26,083 nucleotides of DNA from a virus: the IMG/VR virus record IMGVR_UViG_3300025655_000250, positions 1 to 26,083 of that record; one strand, 5' to 3'. This document shows, piece by piece, positions 14,022 to 20,775 of this stretch. The position numbers and the translations under genes are program-made. Position 1 is the first letter of the stretch. Every line of letters begins with the position of its first letter. The notes under the pieces were generated by a model. That model was given only the letters and a program-made list of their open reading frames with translations, was not told the DNA's origin and made no database searches.

Positions 14022-14840
14022 TCAGCTATCAGTACCGCCAATCTGAGAAGCAAAATCAATGAACTCATTGATGTCTTCCCAAACAACAGACTTAGCGGGA
14101 CGCAGGTAGTTCACGCGGCACAGGATGTAGCCAGCGCGACCGGCATCTTTGTCAGTCTGGCTGATGAACACACCGTCGCCATCCACAGTAGTGGAGGTAA
14201 CGCCGTTCACGTTAAACACCTTGAAGGTAGTATCTGCAGTGACCTTGTAGAACATCGAGTTGGCAGCATCAGCAGCCACGATGCCAGCAGTAGTCACACT
14301 GGTCCAGAAGGGCAGATCACCAACGGTGGTGTCGCTCAGACCCTGAGCAAACAGGGAGCTGGTAGCCGAAACAATCGAGCTAGCAGCAGCCAGACCGTTT
14401 GCTTGAGTTGCAGGAACACCAAAAGGAGCACCAGCATTGTTAGGACCCAGCAGCAGACCTTCGCCAGTGGTACCGCCAATAGCAGCAGTCACAGGGGAGG
14501 CAGGGAAGCTGGGCTCACCACCGGCAGGAATATCTTGGCCAATCGCAATCGAAGCGCCATAGATATAAGCAGGACGGTCAGCGCTAGCCTGCACAACAAG
14601 GGAAGTGCGGTTGTCGCGGACCCGATCATCAGGACGACGATCAGGAGAAGGAACAGTGATATCAAAGCTCTTGTAGTTAGCTTTGTCTGCGGCAAGGTTA
14701 TCAATCTTGACGTAGCCAATCAGCTCAAAAGCTTCGACGCCAGGCCAGCCAAAAACACCTTCGGTGTTATAGGAGGAAAGGCGGTTGATTTGGTTACCGG
14801 GATACAGAATAGAGCCCGCTTCTTCTTTGTAAAAAGCCAT
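14022..14840 (-). CDS. Probable abundant virion structural protein
   Basis: A 272-residue product with one of the best ribosome binding sites in the window: AGGAAGGAGGT about 9 nt before the ATG. It follows the major capsid gene by 18 nt. Its codons favour C-ending forms (ACC, GTC, ATC, AAC) like the capsid gene and unlike most neighbours, which suggests very high expression. The sequence is mixed beta with Gly/Ala/Ser-rich middle (ANGLAAASSIVSATSSLFAQ). Segments include EAFELIGYVKIDNL, RPAYIYGASIAIGQDI and DAGRAGYILCRVNYLRPAKS. No family is recognised. Head decoration protein or major tail protein are the two main options; adjacency to the capsid gene favours neither decisively. Confidence 0.75.
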   Translation of the reverse strand: MAFYKEEAGSILYPGNQINRLSSYNTEGVFGWPGVEAFELIGYVKIDNLAADKANYKSFDITVPSPDRRPDDRVRDNRTSLVVQASADRPAYIYGASIAIGQDIPAGGEPSFPASPVTAAIGGTTGEGLLLGPNNAGAPFGVPATQANGLAAASSIVSATSSLFAQGLSDTTVGDLPFWTSVTTAGIVAADAANSMFYKVTADTTFKVFNVNGVTSTTVDGDGVFISQTDKDAGRAGYILCRVNYLRPAKSVVWEDINEFIDFASQIGGTDS

Positions 14841-14858
14841 TGTTAATTACCTCCTTCC

Positions 14859-16001
14859 TCAAACGATGGTGAAAGCAGTGGTAACAAAGTCCTTGTTCAG
14901 GTTGGCAAAGCCAGCGTACAGCTGCCAAATCAGAATGATAAAGCGGCTGAAGTCATCATTGTTATTGATGAGGACCTGAGCATTAGGACCGCCAATGCCA
15001 ACACCCACTGCCTGAGGACCGAAGAACAGAGCAGGAGGAGTGTCGTGGGAAACAGCGCCAGCACCGTCGCCAATGTCAACGGTAATGGTCTTAGACGGGA
15101 AGTTGGTGGACTCGAAGAACCGCACACCTTCAAACACAAAGCCAGAAGGCATGGTCGGCTCACCGCCAACAAACTGGGCTTGACCGTACTGACCACCGCC
15201 ATAGATGGCAGCGTTGGGGTTCATGCCGCTCATCAGTGGGTTGCCAGGGGCAAAACCAGGATAACGAGCAACCTCACGGAAGCCTTGATCAGCACGCAGA
15301 TCCTTCATGAAGGAGGGATCAGCGATACAACGGTAGTAGCCGTCAGCAAAGACAGGAACGTTACGCTTACGCAGGCTCTTCACCACGTTAAGAAGGTCGT
15401 TCTTAACATTGAACTGATAACGCTCAGAAGCGTACTCAGTAGCGGTGTAAGCAGTCAGCGTGGTGGCGCCGGTCTTAGCTTTGTTGTTGGGGTAGTAGTA
15501 GCCACCCTGGGAATCAGAAGACTGACCACGGGACTCGGACTTGAACATCTCGTCCAAGAACACACGGTCGCGCCAACGACGATAGTCGTCGAGCAGAGTC
15601 AGCGAACCGATGGACTGGTGGAACATGTTAAGGTTCCCGGTGTCCAGCAGCAGACGCTGAGCAGTCATCAGGGTTTCACGAGCAATCTTGAAGGTGCTCG
15701 GGAGGTTTGCATTATTCGGGTCAGCAGGACCGGTGTACTCACGCAGAGACACCAGCACTTTGTCCTTGACGATGGACCGGCTGTTTGCAGTACCGATGGT
15801 TTGATCCTGGGTACGCTCACGGTTGGTTTTGGTGCCAGGGTTACCCCAGAAGCGGTAACGATCTAACTGGACAGTCTGACCGGGTTGTTTAGTAAAGTCG
15901 TGGACAACAACTGGCTCGCAGGCCATCTCCACGATATAAGCCGGATGGGGACGGTAAAGTTCCGCGCCCAACAGCTTAGGAAAATCGTTATCAATAAACA
16001 T
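14859..16001 (-). CDS. Major capsid protein (N4-gp56-like)
   Basis: A 380-residue product, the right length for an HK97-fold coat protein. VKDKVLVSLREYTGP (about 78-92), STFKIARETLMTAQRLLLD (102-120) and DDYRRWRDRVFLDEMFKS (138-155) resemble the N4-gp56 family of coat proteins. Later segments include YRCIADPSFMKDLRADQGFR and the C-terminal FIILIWQLYAGFANLNKDF. Codon choice is strongly C-biased at third positions, typical of very highly expressed genes. There is no long N-terminal scaffold-like delta domain, so any scaffold is encoded separately. It is preceded by a 142-nt gap with a candidate promoter, the longest gap in the window, and followed by another probably abundant protein. The family assignment is from motif memory. 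Confidence 0.85.
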   Translation of the reverse strand: MFIDNDFPKLLGAELYRPHPAYIVEMACEPVVVHDFTKQPGQTVQLDRYRFWGNPGTKTNRERTQDQTIGTANSRSIVKDKVLVSLREYTGPADPNNANLPSTFKIARETLMTAQRLLLDTGNLNMFHQSIGSLTLLDDYRRWRDRVFLDEMFKSESRGQSSDSQGGYYYPNNKAKTGATTLTAYTATEYASERYQFNVKNDLLNVVKSLRKRNVPVFADGYYRCIADPSFMKDLRADQGFREVARYPGFAPGNPLMSGMNPNAAIYGGGQYGQAQFVGGEPTMPSGFVFEGVRFFESTNFPSKTITVDIGDGAGAVSHDTPPALFFGPQAVGVGIGGPNAQVLINNNDDFSRFIILIWQLYAGFANLNKDFVTTAFTIV

Positions 16002-16105
16002 GTTGGTTCTTCAGCGTAGGTTTAGCTGATACCGGAGATCGAGAAGATCCCTACATAATGACAGATGCCATTAAAAGATCTGGGAACTTCCGTCCCATTG
16101 ATAAA

Positions 16106-16114
16106 ATTATAGCA
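16106..16114 (-). promoter_or_regulatory. Candidate extended -10 promoter ahead of capsid gene
   Basis: The minus strand reads TGCTATAAT, a perfect extended -10 element (TGn plus TATAAT), about 105 nt before the capsid ATG. No good -35 is present at 16-18 nt, which extended -10 promoters can tolerate. It lies in the longest non-coding gap of the window, before the gene expected to need the most expression. Not proven; AT-rich gaps can produce such matches by chance. Confidence 0.45.
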
Positions 16115-16143
16115 AAACTTATCTATTAAGGTTATTAATTTTA

Positions 16144-16812
16144 CTAGATGGTATCGACAAACGATCTCAGAAAGCGTCCTGCAGCAAGTCCGCCGAGTGC
16201 AGTAACAGCTGGAGCTGCAACGTAGGATGCAACTTGATATAACCCAGGTGCAGAAGAAACTGGATAGCCTGCTTGATTCAAAAGTTTAGTTCCACGGCGA
16301 CTTGCTTCTGCTTCTGCTGCAATACGCCCACTATTGTTTAAGTAGTTAATGCCAAGAGCAAGAGAAGTTGCACGACGAGCAGAAGGAACCAAGGCCCCAA
16401 CACCGACCGTAGCAAGCCCAACAACATTTGGATTTAAACCTGAATACGCTTTTTCTTGTGCAAAACGGAAGATATCATTTCCTTTGCCAATAGATTGATG
16501 ACCAAGTTCATGGCCAAGCGTAAACTTACTGGCAGAAGGATAGTTTAAAGAAATGTTATCTCCCTGTGAATAACTTACGCCAGAAGGTAACATGTTTGCT
16601 GTTACATTCGGTGCAGGTTGTCCAGTTGTTTTTGTATATTGATTTAAAATATTTTCACCGGCAGGATATGTAAAAGCACTTCCGGTTTCTTGATAACCTT
16701 TTTTACGATACTTATCAGCAGCAGAACGGCCTAAAGCATAAGCTCCAACGGCACCTGCTGTTGCCGCTGCTCCTTGTAAGAAGTTATTAACTGCAGGATT
16801 CACAGTTCTCAA
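16144..16812 (-). CDS. HEXXH zinc metalloprotease-like protein, candidate prohead protease
   Basis: A 222-residue product starting with TTG, whose last two bases overlap the TGA of the 55-residue gene. HELGH at residues 101-105 is the zinc-binding and catalytic signature of gluzincin-type peptidases. About 60 residues later, RIAAEAEASRRGTKLLNQAGYP (164-184) resembles the third-ligand region of M48/HtpX (E-x-EAD-x-x-G...AGY) and YugP-type (EF-x-ASRRA) membrane peptidases. Hydrophobic Ala/Gly-rich segments lie at about 13-28, 130-158 and 190-212, also as in those families. Its place between portal and capsid is where a prohead protease is normally encoded, and no other protease motif is seen there. 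Alternatives: a virion protease acting on the host, or an inactive relative. Motifs are seen; role is inferred. Confidence 0.7.
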   Translation of the reverse strand: MRTVNPAVNNFLQGAAATAGAVGAYALGRSAADKYRKKGYQETGSAFTYPAGENILNQYTKTTGQPAPNVTANMLPSGVSYSQGDNISLNYPSASKFTLGHELGHQSIGKGNDIFRFAQEKAYSGLNPNVVGLATVGVGALVPSARRATSLALGINYLNNSGRIAAEAEASRRGTKLLNQAGYPVSSAPGLYQVASYVAAPAVTALGGLAAGRFLRSFVDTI

Positions 16813-16976
16813 AAAGGAATACCTGGACGATTAACACCGCTATACGGAATACTCGGAACTGGTCCCATCCGTTCAAAAGGGTTTACCTCTTGCGGTTGCA
16901 TTGTAATTACTTCACTAGTAATCTCTGGCCTAATGAAATTAGCAAGAAATTGTTTTGACTTAGTTTTTTGATCCAT
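16809..16976 (-). CDS. 55-residue hypothetical protein
   Basis: A short open frame from the ATG at 16976 to a TGA at 16811-16809, encoding MDQKTKSKQFLANFIRPE and then EVITMQPQEVNPFERMGPVP, ending PYSGVNRPGIPF. It fills the space between the stop of the Gly-rich gene and the TTG start of the metalloprotease-like gene, and its stop overlaps that start. Such exact packing is good evidence that it is translated. The ribosome binding site is weak (GAAG about 12 nt upstream). No family is recognised; a basic N-terminus and a Pro-rich C-terminus suggest a flexible protein. It might be a regulator or substrate of the following protease, but that is only a guess. Confidence 0.6.
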   Translation of the reverse strand: MDQKTKSKQFLANFIRPEITSEVITMQPQEVNPFERMGPVPSIPYSGVNRPGIPF

Positions 16977-16988
16977 TGTTTGTCAACT

Positions 16989-17576
16989 TCACATCATTTG
17001 TTGGTTGTTAACGGGATTACCTCCCATTGCAGTTAAAATTGCATTTGGCGCATAACGTTGAGCAACTTGTGCTTGTTTCATATTGCCGACGTTGCCAATA
17101 TTCATTTGGCCGAGAGGTGAACCAAAACCATTTAAACTGATATAACCTGTCTGCAAATCATTTGGCATTGGTGTAGAACCAATAGTACCCACATCTTGAC
17201 GACGTGCCATTGGATCTTGGGCGTAATAATTAGCAAGGGCATTCATGCCAGCAGTTGCTCCCATGCCTCCAACAAAAGCACCACCTAAACCAGCAGCAGC
17301 TCCTGCATAACCAAGAATACGCGAACCAGTTAAATTACTATAACTAGGTAAGGTATTTGCTTTAAATGCTGCAGTTTTAGCAGCACCAGATTGAATTGCT
17401 CTGCCTGCAGCTTTCATCCCCATGTTTTCTAATCCGGTAGCAAGGGGAGTTGCGGCTGCAGTAATACCACGAGAAACTGACCCGCCTAATTGACTAGCGC
17501 CACCTTGGATACCTTGTGGGACAACTCCAGCTGCTGCATCAATAAAGGTTTTAACTTTAGCACCAACGTTGGACAT
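16989..17576 (-). CDS. Gly/Ala-rich hydrophobic virion-type protein
   Basis: I choose the ATG at 17576 (MSNVGAKVKTFIDAAAGVV), giving 195 residues. The frame is open back to a GTG at 17609, but that start would place the first codons inside a strong terminator hairpin and has a ribosome binding site only 2 nt away. The protein has small-residue-rich helices (GASQLGGSVSRGITAAATPL, LGYAGAAAGLGGAFVGGMGA with spaced glycines) like glycine-zipper membrane-active segments, then a polar C-terminal part (GTIGSTPMPNDLQTGYISLN, AQVAQRYAPNAILTAMGG). No enzymatic motif is seen. A role as internal virion or membrane-penetrating protein is inferred from composition and from similar neighbours at 24203-26083. 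Confidence 0.65.
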   Translation of the reverse strand: MSNVGAKVKTFIDAAAGVVPQGIQGGASQLGGSVSRGITAAATPLATGLENMGMKAAGRAIQSGAAKTAAFKANTLPSYSNLTGSRILGYAGAAAGLGGAFVGGMGATAGMNALANYYAQDPMARRQDVGTIGSTPMPNDLQTGYISLNGFGSPLGQMNIGNVGNMKQAQVAQRYAPNAILTAMGGNPVNNQQMM

Positions 17577-17585
17577 ATTAAGTAC

Positions 17586-17617
17586 AAATAAAAAAGGGGC
17601 AGTACTCACTACCCCTT
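17586..17617 (-). terminator. Strong intrinsic terminator
   Basis: On the minus strand AAGGGGTAGT and ACTGCCCCTT form a 10-bp stem (one T-G wobble) closed by a 4-nt GAGT loop, at 17594-17617. It is followed directly by T-rich sequence (TTTTTATTT, 17586-17594). It lies 26 nt after the stop of the Tyr/Asp-rich protein gene. This is the clearest terminator in the window and probably ends or attenuates the packaging-portal transcript. Confidence 0.8.
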
Positions 17618-17643
17618 ATTCTACATTTAATTGTTTTTAATAA

Positions 17644-18801
17644 TCAATCCATCACCAATAGCTTCTCACGGAAGACGTTCGGATTGCGCTGTGCTGCGGA
17701 AAGATAACGCCAGGCATTAGCTGGGTCACGTTCTGCAACGCTACCAAAGTTATTCCAGAAGCTCTGGCCATCAACGGTATTCTCTGGATGGGGAGGAACC
17801 GGGAGAGAAGGACGCTCTAAATAGTTGCTGTTGTCGTAAGCAGCTTCATAGGTGGTGTCATAACCACCGTCGTAGTAGTTGCTGTCATAGTTACCATCAT
17901 AGTAATTAGGATCGTAACCAGAGTTGTAGCTATTTTCATAACCGTAGTCATAACTATAGTCATAATCACTGTTATAAAAATCTGGATTATTAGAGTTGTA
18001 ATAATCGTCGTAGTAATAAGTACCGTCTAGATCGTAATAGCCAGTTGGATCATAGTAATAGCCCTCATTGTCATAGAAACCACCGTCATCAGTTTCTTGC
18101 TGAACTGGATAAGGACCATTAGGACCAAAGAACTCACAGGTATAGTCAGCCAGAATATCTGGATCTGTGAGGATTGCTTCATAAGCACGGTGCTCTTGAG
18201 CAAGCTCTTGAAGCAAACCAACAGATTCCTCCAGCTGAGAATAACGAGTCAGCAGTGCATCTTCTAAATTGCAAGAATATTCGTTAAGAACAGCAGGTGC
18301 ATCAGCACCGAAGTAATCAATAACTTCAAGACTTGCTGGACTTACTCCGTTTGCCAGTAGTTGTTGTGTTGTTATTTCCTGTGATGTTGGGGAATAACTG
18401 GGCGAGTAACCCGGGCTGGACGGATAAATCGGGGCTGCCGAATTGCTGCTGTACCCCGCGCTCTGTTGGGAACTGAAGCTGGCCGGGTCGATTCCTGACA
18501 TCCCGGCGGACTGTTGACCCTGGAACGGGAAGGGGACTGGTGAACTCAGGAGTGACACCACCCTGTTGAACGCCTCCTTGTACGGGTTCTCCGCTGAAGG
18601 TTGGGCTTGCGGGTACGACTGGATAGGGGCGTAATTGGCTTGTGCTATCGGCGTCTGTGCCGCTGGTGCTGCCGGAGCTGTCGGTGACACCCATTGATTG
18701 GTCGTTGCCACCGCTGTTGTCGGAGCTGCCGCGTAGCTGGTCGGCGGGGTCGAATACTGTTGGGGTACCGATTGGATCGGCGCTGCGGTATCGGCCTGCA
18801 T
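17644..18801 (-). CDS. Tyr/Asp-rich protein overlapping portal gene, scaffold candidate
   Basis: A 385-residue product whose first 158 codons lie inside the portal gene in a different frame. The ATG at 18801 has AAAGAGGT 5 nt upstream. Residues 1-157 are Pro/Ser/Ala/Gln-rich low-complexity sequence. Residues about 158-232 (VIDYFGADAPAVLNEYSC, LEDALLTRYSQLEES, AILTDPDILADYTCEFFGP) form a helical domain that I recall from other cyanophage genomes. It begins exactly where the portal gene ends. Residues 241-325 are mostly Tyr, Asp, Asn and Gly with YD and YY repeats and are very acidic. The last 45 residues (SFWNNFGSVAERDPANAWRY) look folded. The gene lies between portal and capsid, a usual scaffold position; acidic scaffold or internal protein is an inference. 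Confidence 0.8.
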   Translation of the reverse strand: MQADTAAPIQSVPQQYSTPPTSYAAAPTTAVATTNQWVSPTAPAAPAAQTPIAQANYAPIQSYPQAQPSAENPYKEAFNRVVSLLSSPVPFPFQGQQSAGMSGIDPASFSSQQSAGYSSNSAAPIYPSSPGYSPSYSPTSQEITTQQLLANGVSPASLEVIDYFGADAPAVLNEYSCNLEDALLTRYSQLEESVGLLQELAQEHRAYEAILTDPDILADYTCEFFGPNGPYPVQQETDDGGFYDNEGYYYDPTGYYDLDGTYYYDDYYNSNNPDFYNSDYDYSYDYGYENSYNSGYDPNYYDGNYDSNYYDGGYDTTYEAAYDNSNYLERPSLPVPPHPENTVDGQSFWNNFGSVAERDPANAWRYLSAAQRNPNVFREKLLVMD

Positions 18802-20530
18802 AAGTTACCTCTTTCTGTAAACTTTCGAGTGTTCTGTAAAGGAATGGCGTCAAATCAAGACGCGGATCAGCTGCCAACGGAAGATCTGGGCGCTGAGGAT
18901 GCGGTGTCCGCATTTCTTGATTAATGAGATCAAGGAATGCAGAGTACGCTCTTTGTACTTGACCAACCATCCGGAACGGATAACCAGATAACATTTCTGC
19001 CACCTCATCATCAGTTTTAGATGGGAACAAGTACTTGAGTGCCTCAATACTATCAACACCCAATTCTTGTAAGTTACGAGTGAAGATAGATTGATTAACT
19101 TTATCTTGTGGAGTGTCTTCATAGACAGGACCCATCCAGCGCCACAAGACGGTTCGATCTCCATCAGGAGCTAAACCAATGACACCAGGGGGGATCTCTT
19201 TGGATTCAAATGCTGCTGTTAAAGCTTTATCTAATCCTTTTTCATACTTTTGTTTTGCTTTCTCATGAGCAGTTAACTGTTCTTCTGTTGGGTTTTCAGG
19301 AAGAACTGGATACTTCAAACCAGAAGCAACTGCCAATGATTTACGGAAGAGTTGTTCTTCCTGGTAAATCATTAATTCAAAACAACGGCAAATGCCATAG
19401 GTATATAACTGTAGGCATTTCTTTTTAGCTGTGGCACTAACACGGCCATATGCAGATTTAATTTCAGTTGCAGTTACATTAGTAATAGAGAGGTCATCAA
19501 TACCACCAAGGGCAAGACGGATCTCAGAACGTAACTGCTCCACATAACGAGCTTGGTCTACGCTAATTGCATTTGGTGTAATAAAACCAACACGATCTGT
19601 TGGTTCTAGGTTTGCAATAACTCGTGGTACGCGCAACCCTCCCCCAGGTAAACCGATGTAACCAGAAGGCTGACGATCTACTGGATCTTGTTTGTAAGTA
19701 GAAGAAGACAGTGAGAACTCAGATTGGAAACCAGACTGGCTTGAAATACTAGGACGTTGAACTACACCGTCACGAGATGTTTCTACAATGTCACTCTTGG
19801 GACGAGAGGACAGCAGTGTTGGGTTACCAAAGAAGGAAAGGTTTGCTCGGATGTTTTTAACCATCTCATCGTGAGCAATGATTTGATTGGATAACCACTC
19901 AAATTCACCACTACCTTCTGTACCAAATGCATCAGGGTTATTTAAAACCTCAACGCAAGGAATAAAACCTAAAGTATTTTCAACAACCTTATCATTAAAA
20001 GTAAGGCCGCTGTCCATAGAATCAAACGTTAATTCCGTTTCACTATGGAGTTCTTCAATTTCAGTTGGTGTAATCCGTAAACGCATGTAGCGTTTATCTG
20101 TCATTAAGCCAACGCCAGCAAATCCACGATTGGATTTAACTTTGTAAGCATAGATAATAATGACTTCTTCTAAATCACCATCTGGTGAATAATAAGTTCG
20201 ATAAGCATCTTTATCAAACCAATACAAACGATATGTTTTCTTAGTGGGCCGCATATAAAATAGGCCCTTGCCATAGGCTAAGAAACGATCCCAAATTGAA
20301 TCCAGGCGTGCATCAAGTTTATTGAACTTGATAACTTGCTGAATAAAATCAAAACGCTGGGTACCAAAGTTATCTTGGTTTGGATAAAACTCAACACCCT
20401 GCCGGATCCCAAACATTTTCATTTGGGATAAGTGGGCATTCATGAGCATGGTGTCTGCTGACCCCGTGGCTTCACGGTTGACAACAGCCTTGAGCATTCC
20501 CTCTAACATGGATTGGCTCGATGTGCTCAT
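18326..20530 (-). CDS. Portal protein
   Basis: A 734-residue product; portals form the dodecameric DNA channel at one capsid vertex and anchor terminase and tail. Supporting evidence is its place after the large terminase, its length, and the helix-rich core, with segments such as LDSIWDRFLAYGKGLFYMRP, DEMVKNIRANLSFFGNPTLL, ARYVEQLRSEIRLALGGID and a helical crown-like region up to about residue 570. The last ~158 residues (577-734) are Gly/Ser/Pro/Gln-rich low-complexity sequence encoded by the 476 nt shared with the next gene, and probably dispensable for the portal fold. The end (TTTTGKRSKSSKS) is basic. The ATG lies 19 nt after the AbrB-like gene. No clear ribosome binding site is visible. 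Confidence 0.85.
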   Translation of the reverse strand: MSTSSQSMLEGMLKAVVNREATGSADTMLMNAHLSQMKMFGIRQGVEFYPNQDNFGTQRFDFIQQVIKFNKLDARLDSIWDRFLAYGKGLFYMRPTKKTYRLYWFDKDAYRTYYSPDGDLEEVIIIYAYKVKSNRGFAGVGLMTDKRYMRLRITPTEIEELHSETELTFDSMDSGLTFNDKVVENTLGFIPCVEVLNNPDAFGTEGSGEFEWLSNQIIAHDEMVKNIRANLSFFGNPTLLSSRPKSDIVETSRDGVVQRPSISSQSGFQSEFSLSSSTYKQDPVDRQPSGYIGLPGGGLRVPRVIANLEPTDRVGFITPNAISVDQARYVEQLRSEIRLALGGIDDLSITNVTATEIKSAYGRVSATAKKKCLQLYTYGICRCFELMIYQEEQLFRKSLAVASGLKYPVLPENPTEEQLTAHEKAKQKYEKGLDKALTAAFESKEIPPGVIGLAPDGDRTVLWRWMGPVYEDTPQDKVNQSIFTRNLQELGVDSIEALKYLFPSKTDDEVAEMLSGYPFRMVGQVQRAYSAFLDLINQEMRTPHPQRPDLPLAADPRLDLTPFLYRTLESLQKEVTYAGRYRSADPIGTPTVFDPADQLRGSSDNSGGNDQSMGVTDSSGSTSGTDADSTSQLRPYPVVPASPTFSGEPVQGGVQQGGVTPEFTSPLPVPGSTVRRDVRNRPGQLQFPTERGVQQQFGSPDLSVQPGLLAQLFPNITGNNNTTTTGKRSKSSKS
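18807..18814 (-). promoter_or_regulatory. Ribosome binding site inside portal gene
   Basis: The minus strand reads AAAGAGGT, then AACTT, then ATG (18801). It lies within the portal coding sequence and fixes the start of the overlapping Tyr/Asp-rich protein gene. Spacing of 5 nt is close to optimal. Its presence argues that the overlap is used and is not just an open frame. Confidence 0.7.
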
Positions 20531-20549
20531 AATAAAGATCCGTGGTTAA

Positions 20550-20735
20550 TCAGTTGTCTTCAATCTCGTAGCCACCTTGGAGACGCTTTAAAGTAATTAC
20601 GTCATCCTCTACTTCGATATCAAACTCAGTACCTGGTTGGAGAGCCATATCGTGACACAGCTCATCAGGTAAAGGAATGATAGCTGAACCGTAAGCATCT
20701 TGCTCCAGCTCAACAGTGAAATAACTTGTGCTCAT
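20550..20735 (-). CDS. AbrB/SpoVT-like small protein
   Basis: A 61-residue product: FTVELEQDAYGSAIIPLPDE, then LCHDMALQPGTEFDIEVEDD and VITLKRL. This matches the swapped-hairpin AbrB/MazE-type pattern (strand, I-P-L-P-D-E helix, L-x-P-G-[DT]-x-[FI]-[DE]-[IV], strand), which binds DNA as a dimer in bacterial transition-state regulators and antitoxins. Small proteins of this type are familiar to me from cyanophages. Here it is embedded between large terminase and portal, an unusual place for a regulator, and no toxin gene adjoins it. It could regulate late genes or have been adapted to packaging; neither is shown. The acidic ends (DIEVEDD, GGYEIEDN) reduce the expected DNA affinity. Confidence 0.75.
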   Translation of the reverse strand: MSTSYFTVELEQDAYGSAIIPLPDELCHDMALQPGTEFDIEVEDDVITLKRLQGGYEIEDN

Positions 20736-20775
20736 GTGGACTTAGTATCAGTTTAATTCCGACAATACTCTAACT

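Noticed and set aside
14403-14846. 147-codon plus-strand frame opposite the 272-residue gene
   Set aside because: Same reason as for the capsid gene: an antisense shadow produced by biased codon use.
15045-15866. 273-codon plus-strand open frame opposite the capsid gene
   Set aside because: It mirrors the capsid gene; the strong C-ending codon bias of that gene removes antisense stops. No ribosome binding site or recognisable domain was seen, and all supported genes are on the minus strand.
18401-18440. YSPSYSPTS segment resembling the RNA polymerase II C-terminal repeat
   Set aside because: A Ser/Pro/Tyr-rich low-complexity region will give such matches by chance, and the phage context offers no related function.
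18694-18924. 76-codon plus-strand frame over the portal overlap
   Set aside because: A short antisense frame in G+C-rich low-complexity DNA that already carries two overlapping minus-strand frames; no ribosome binding site.
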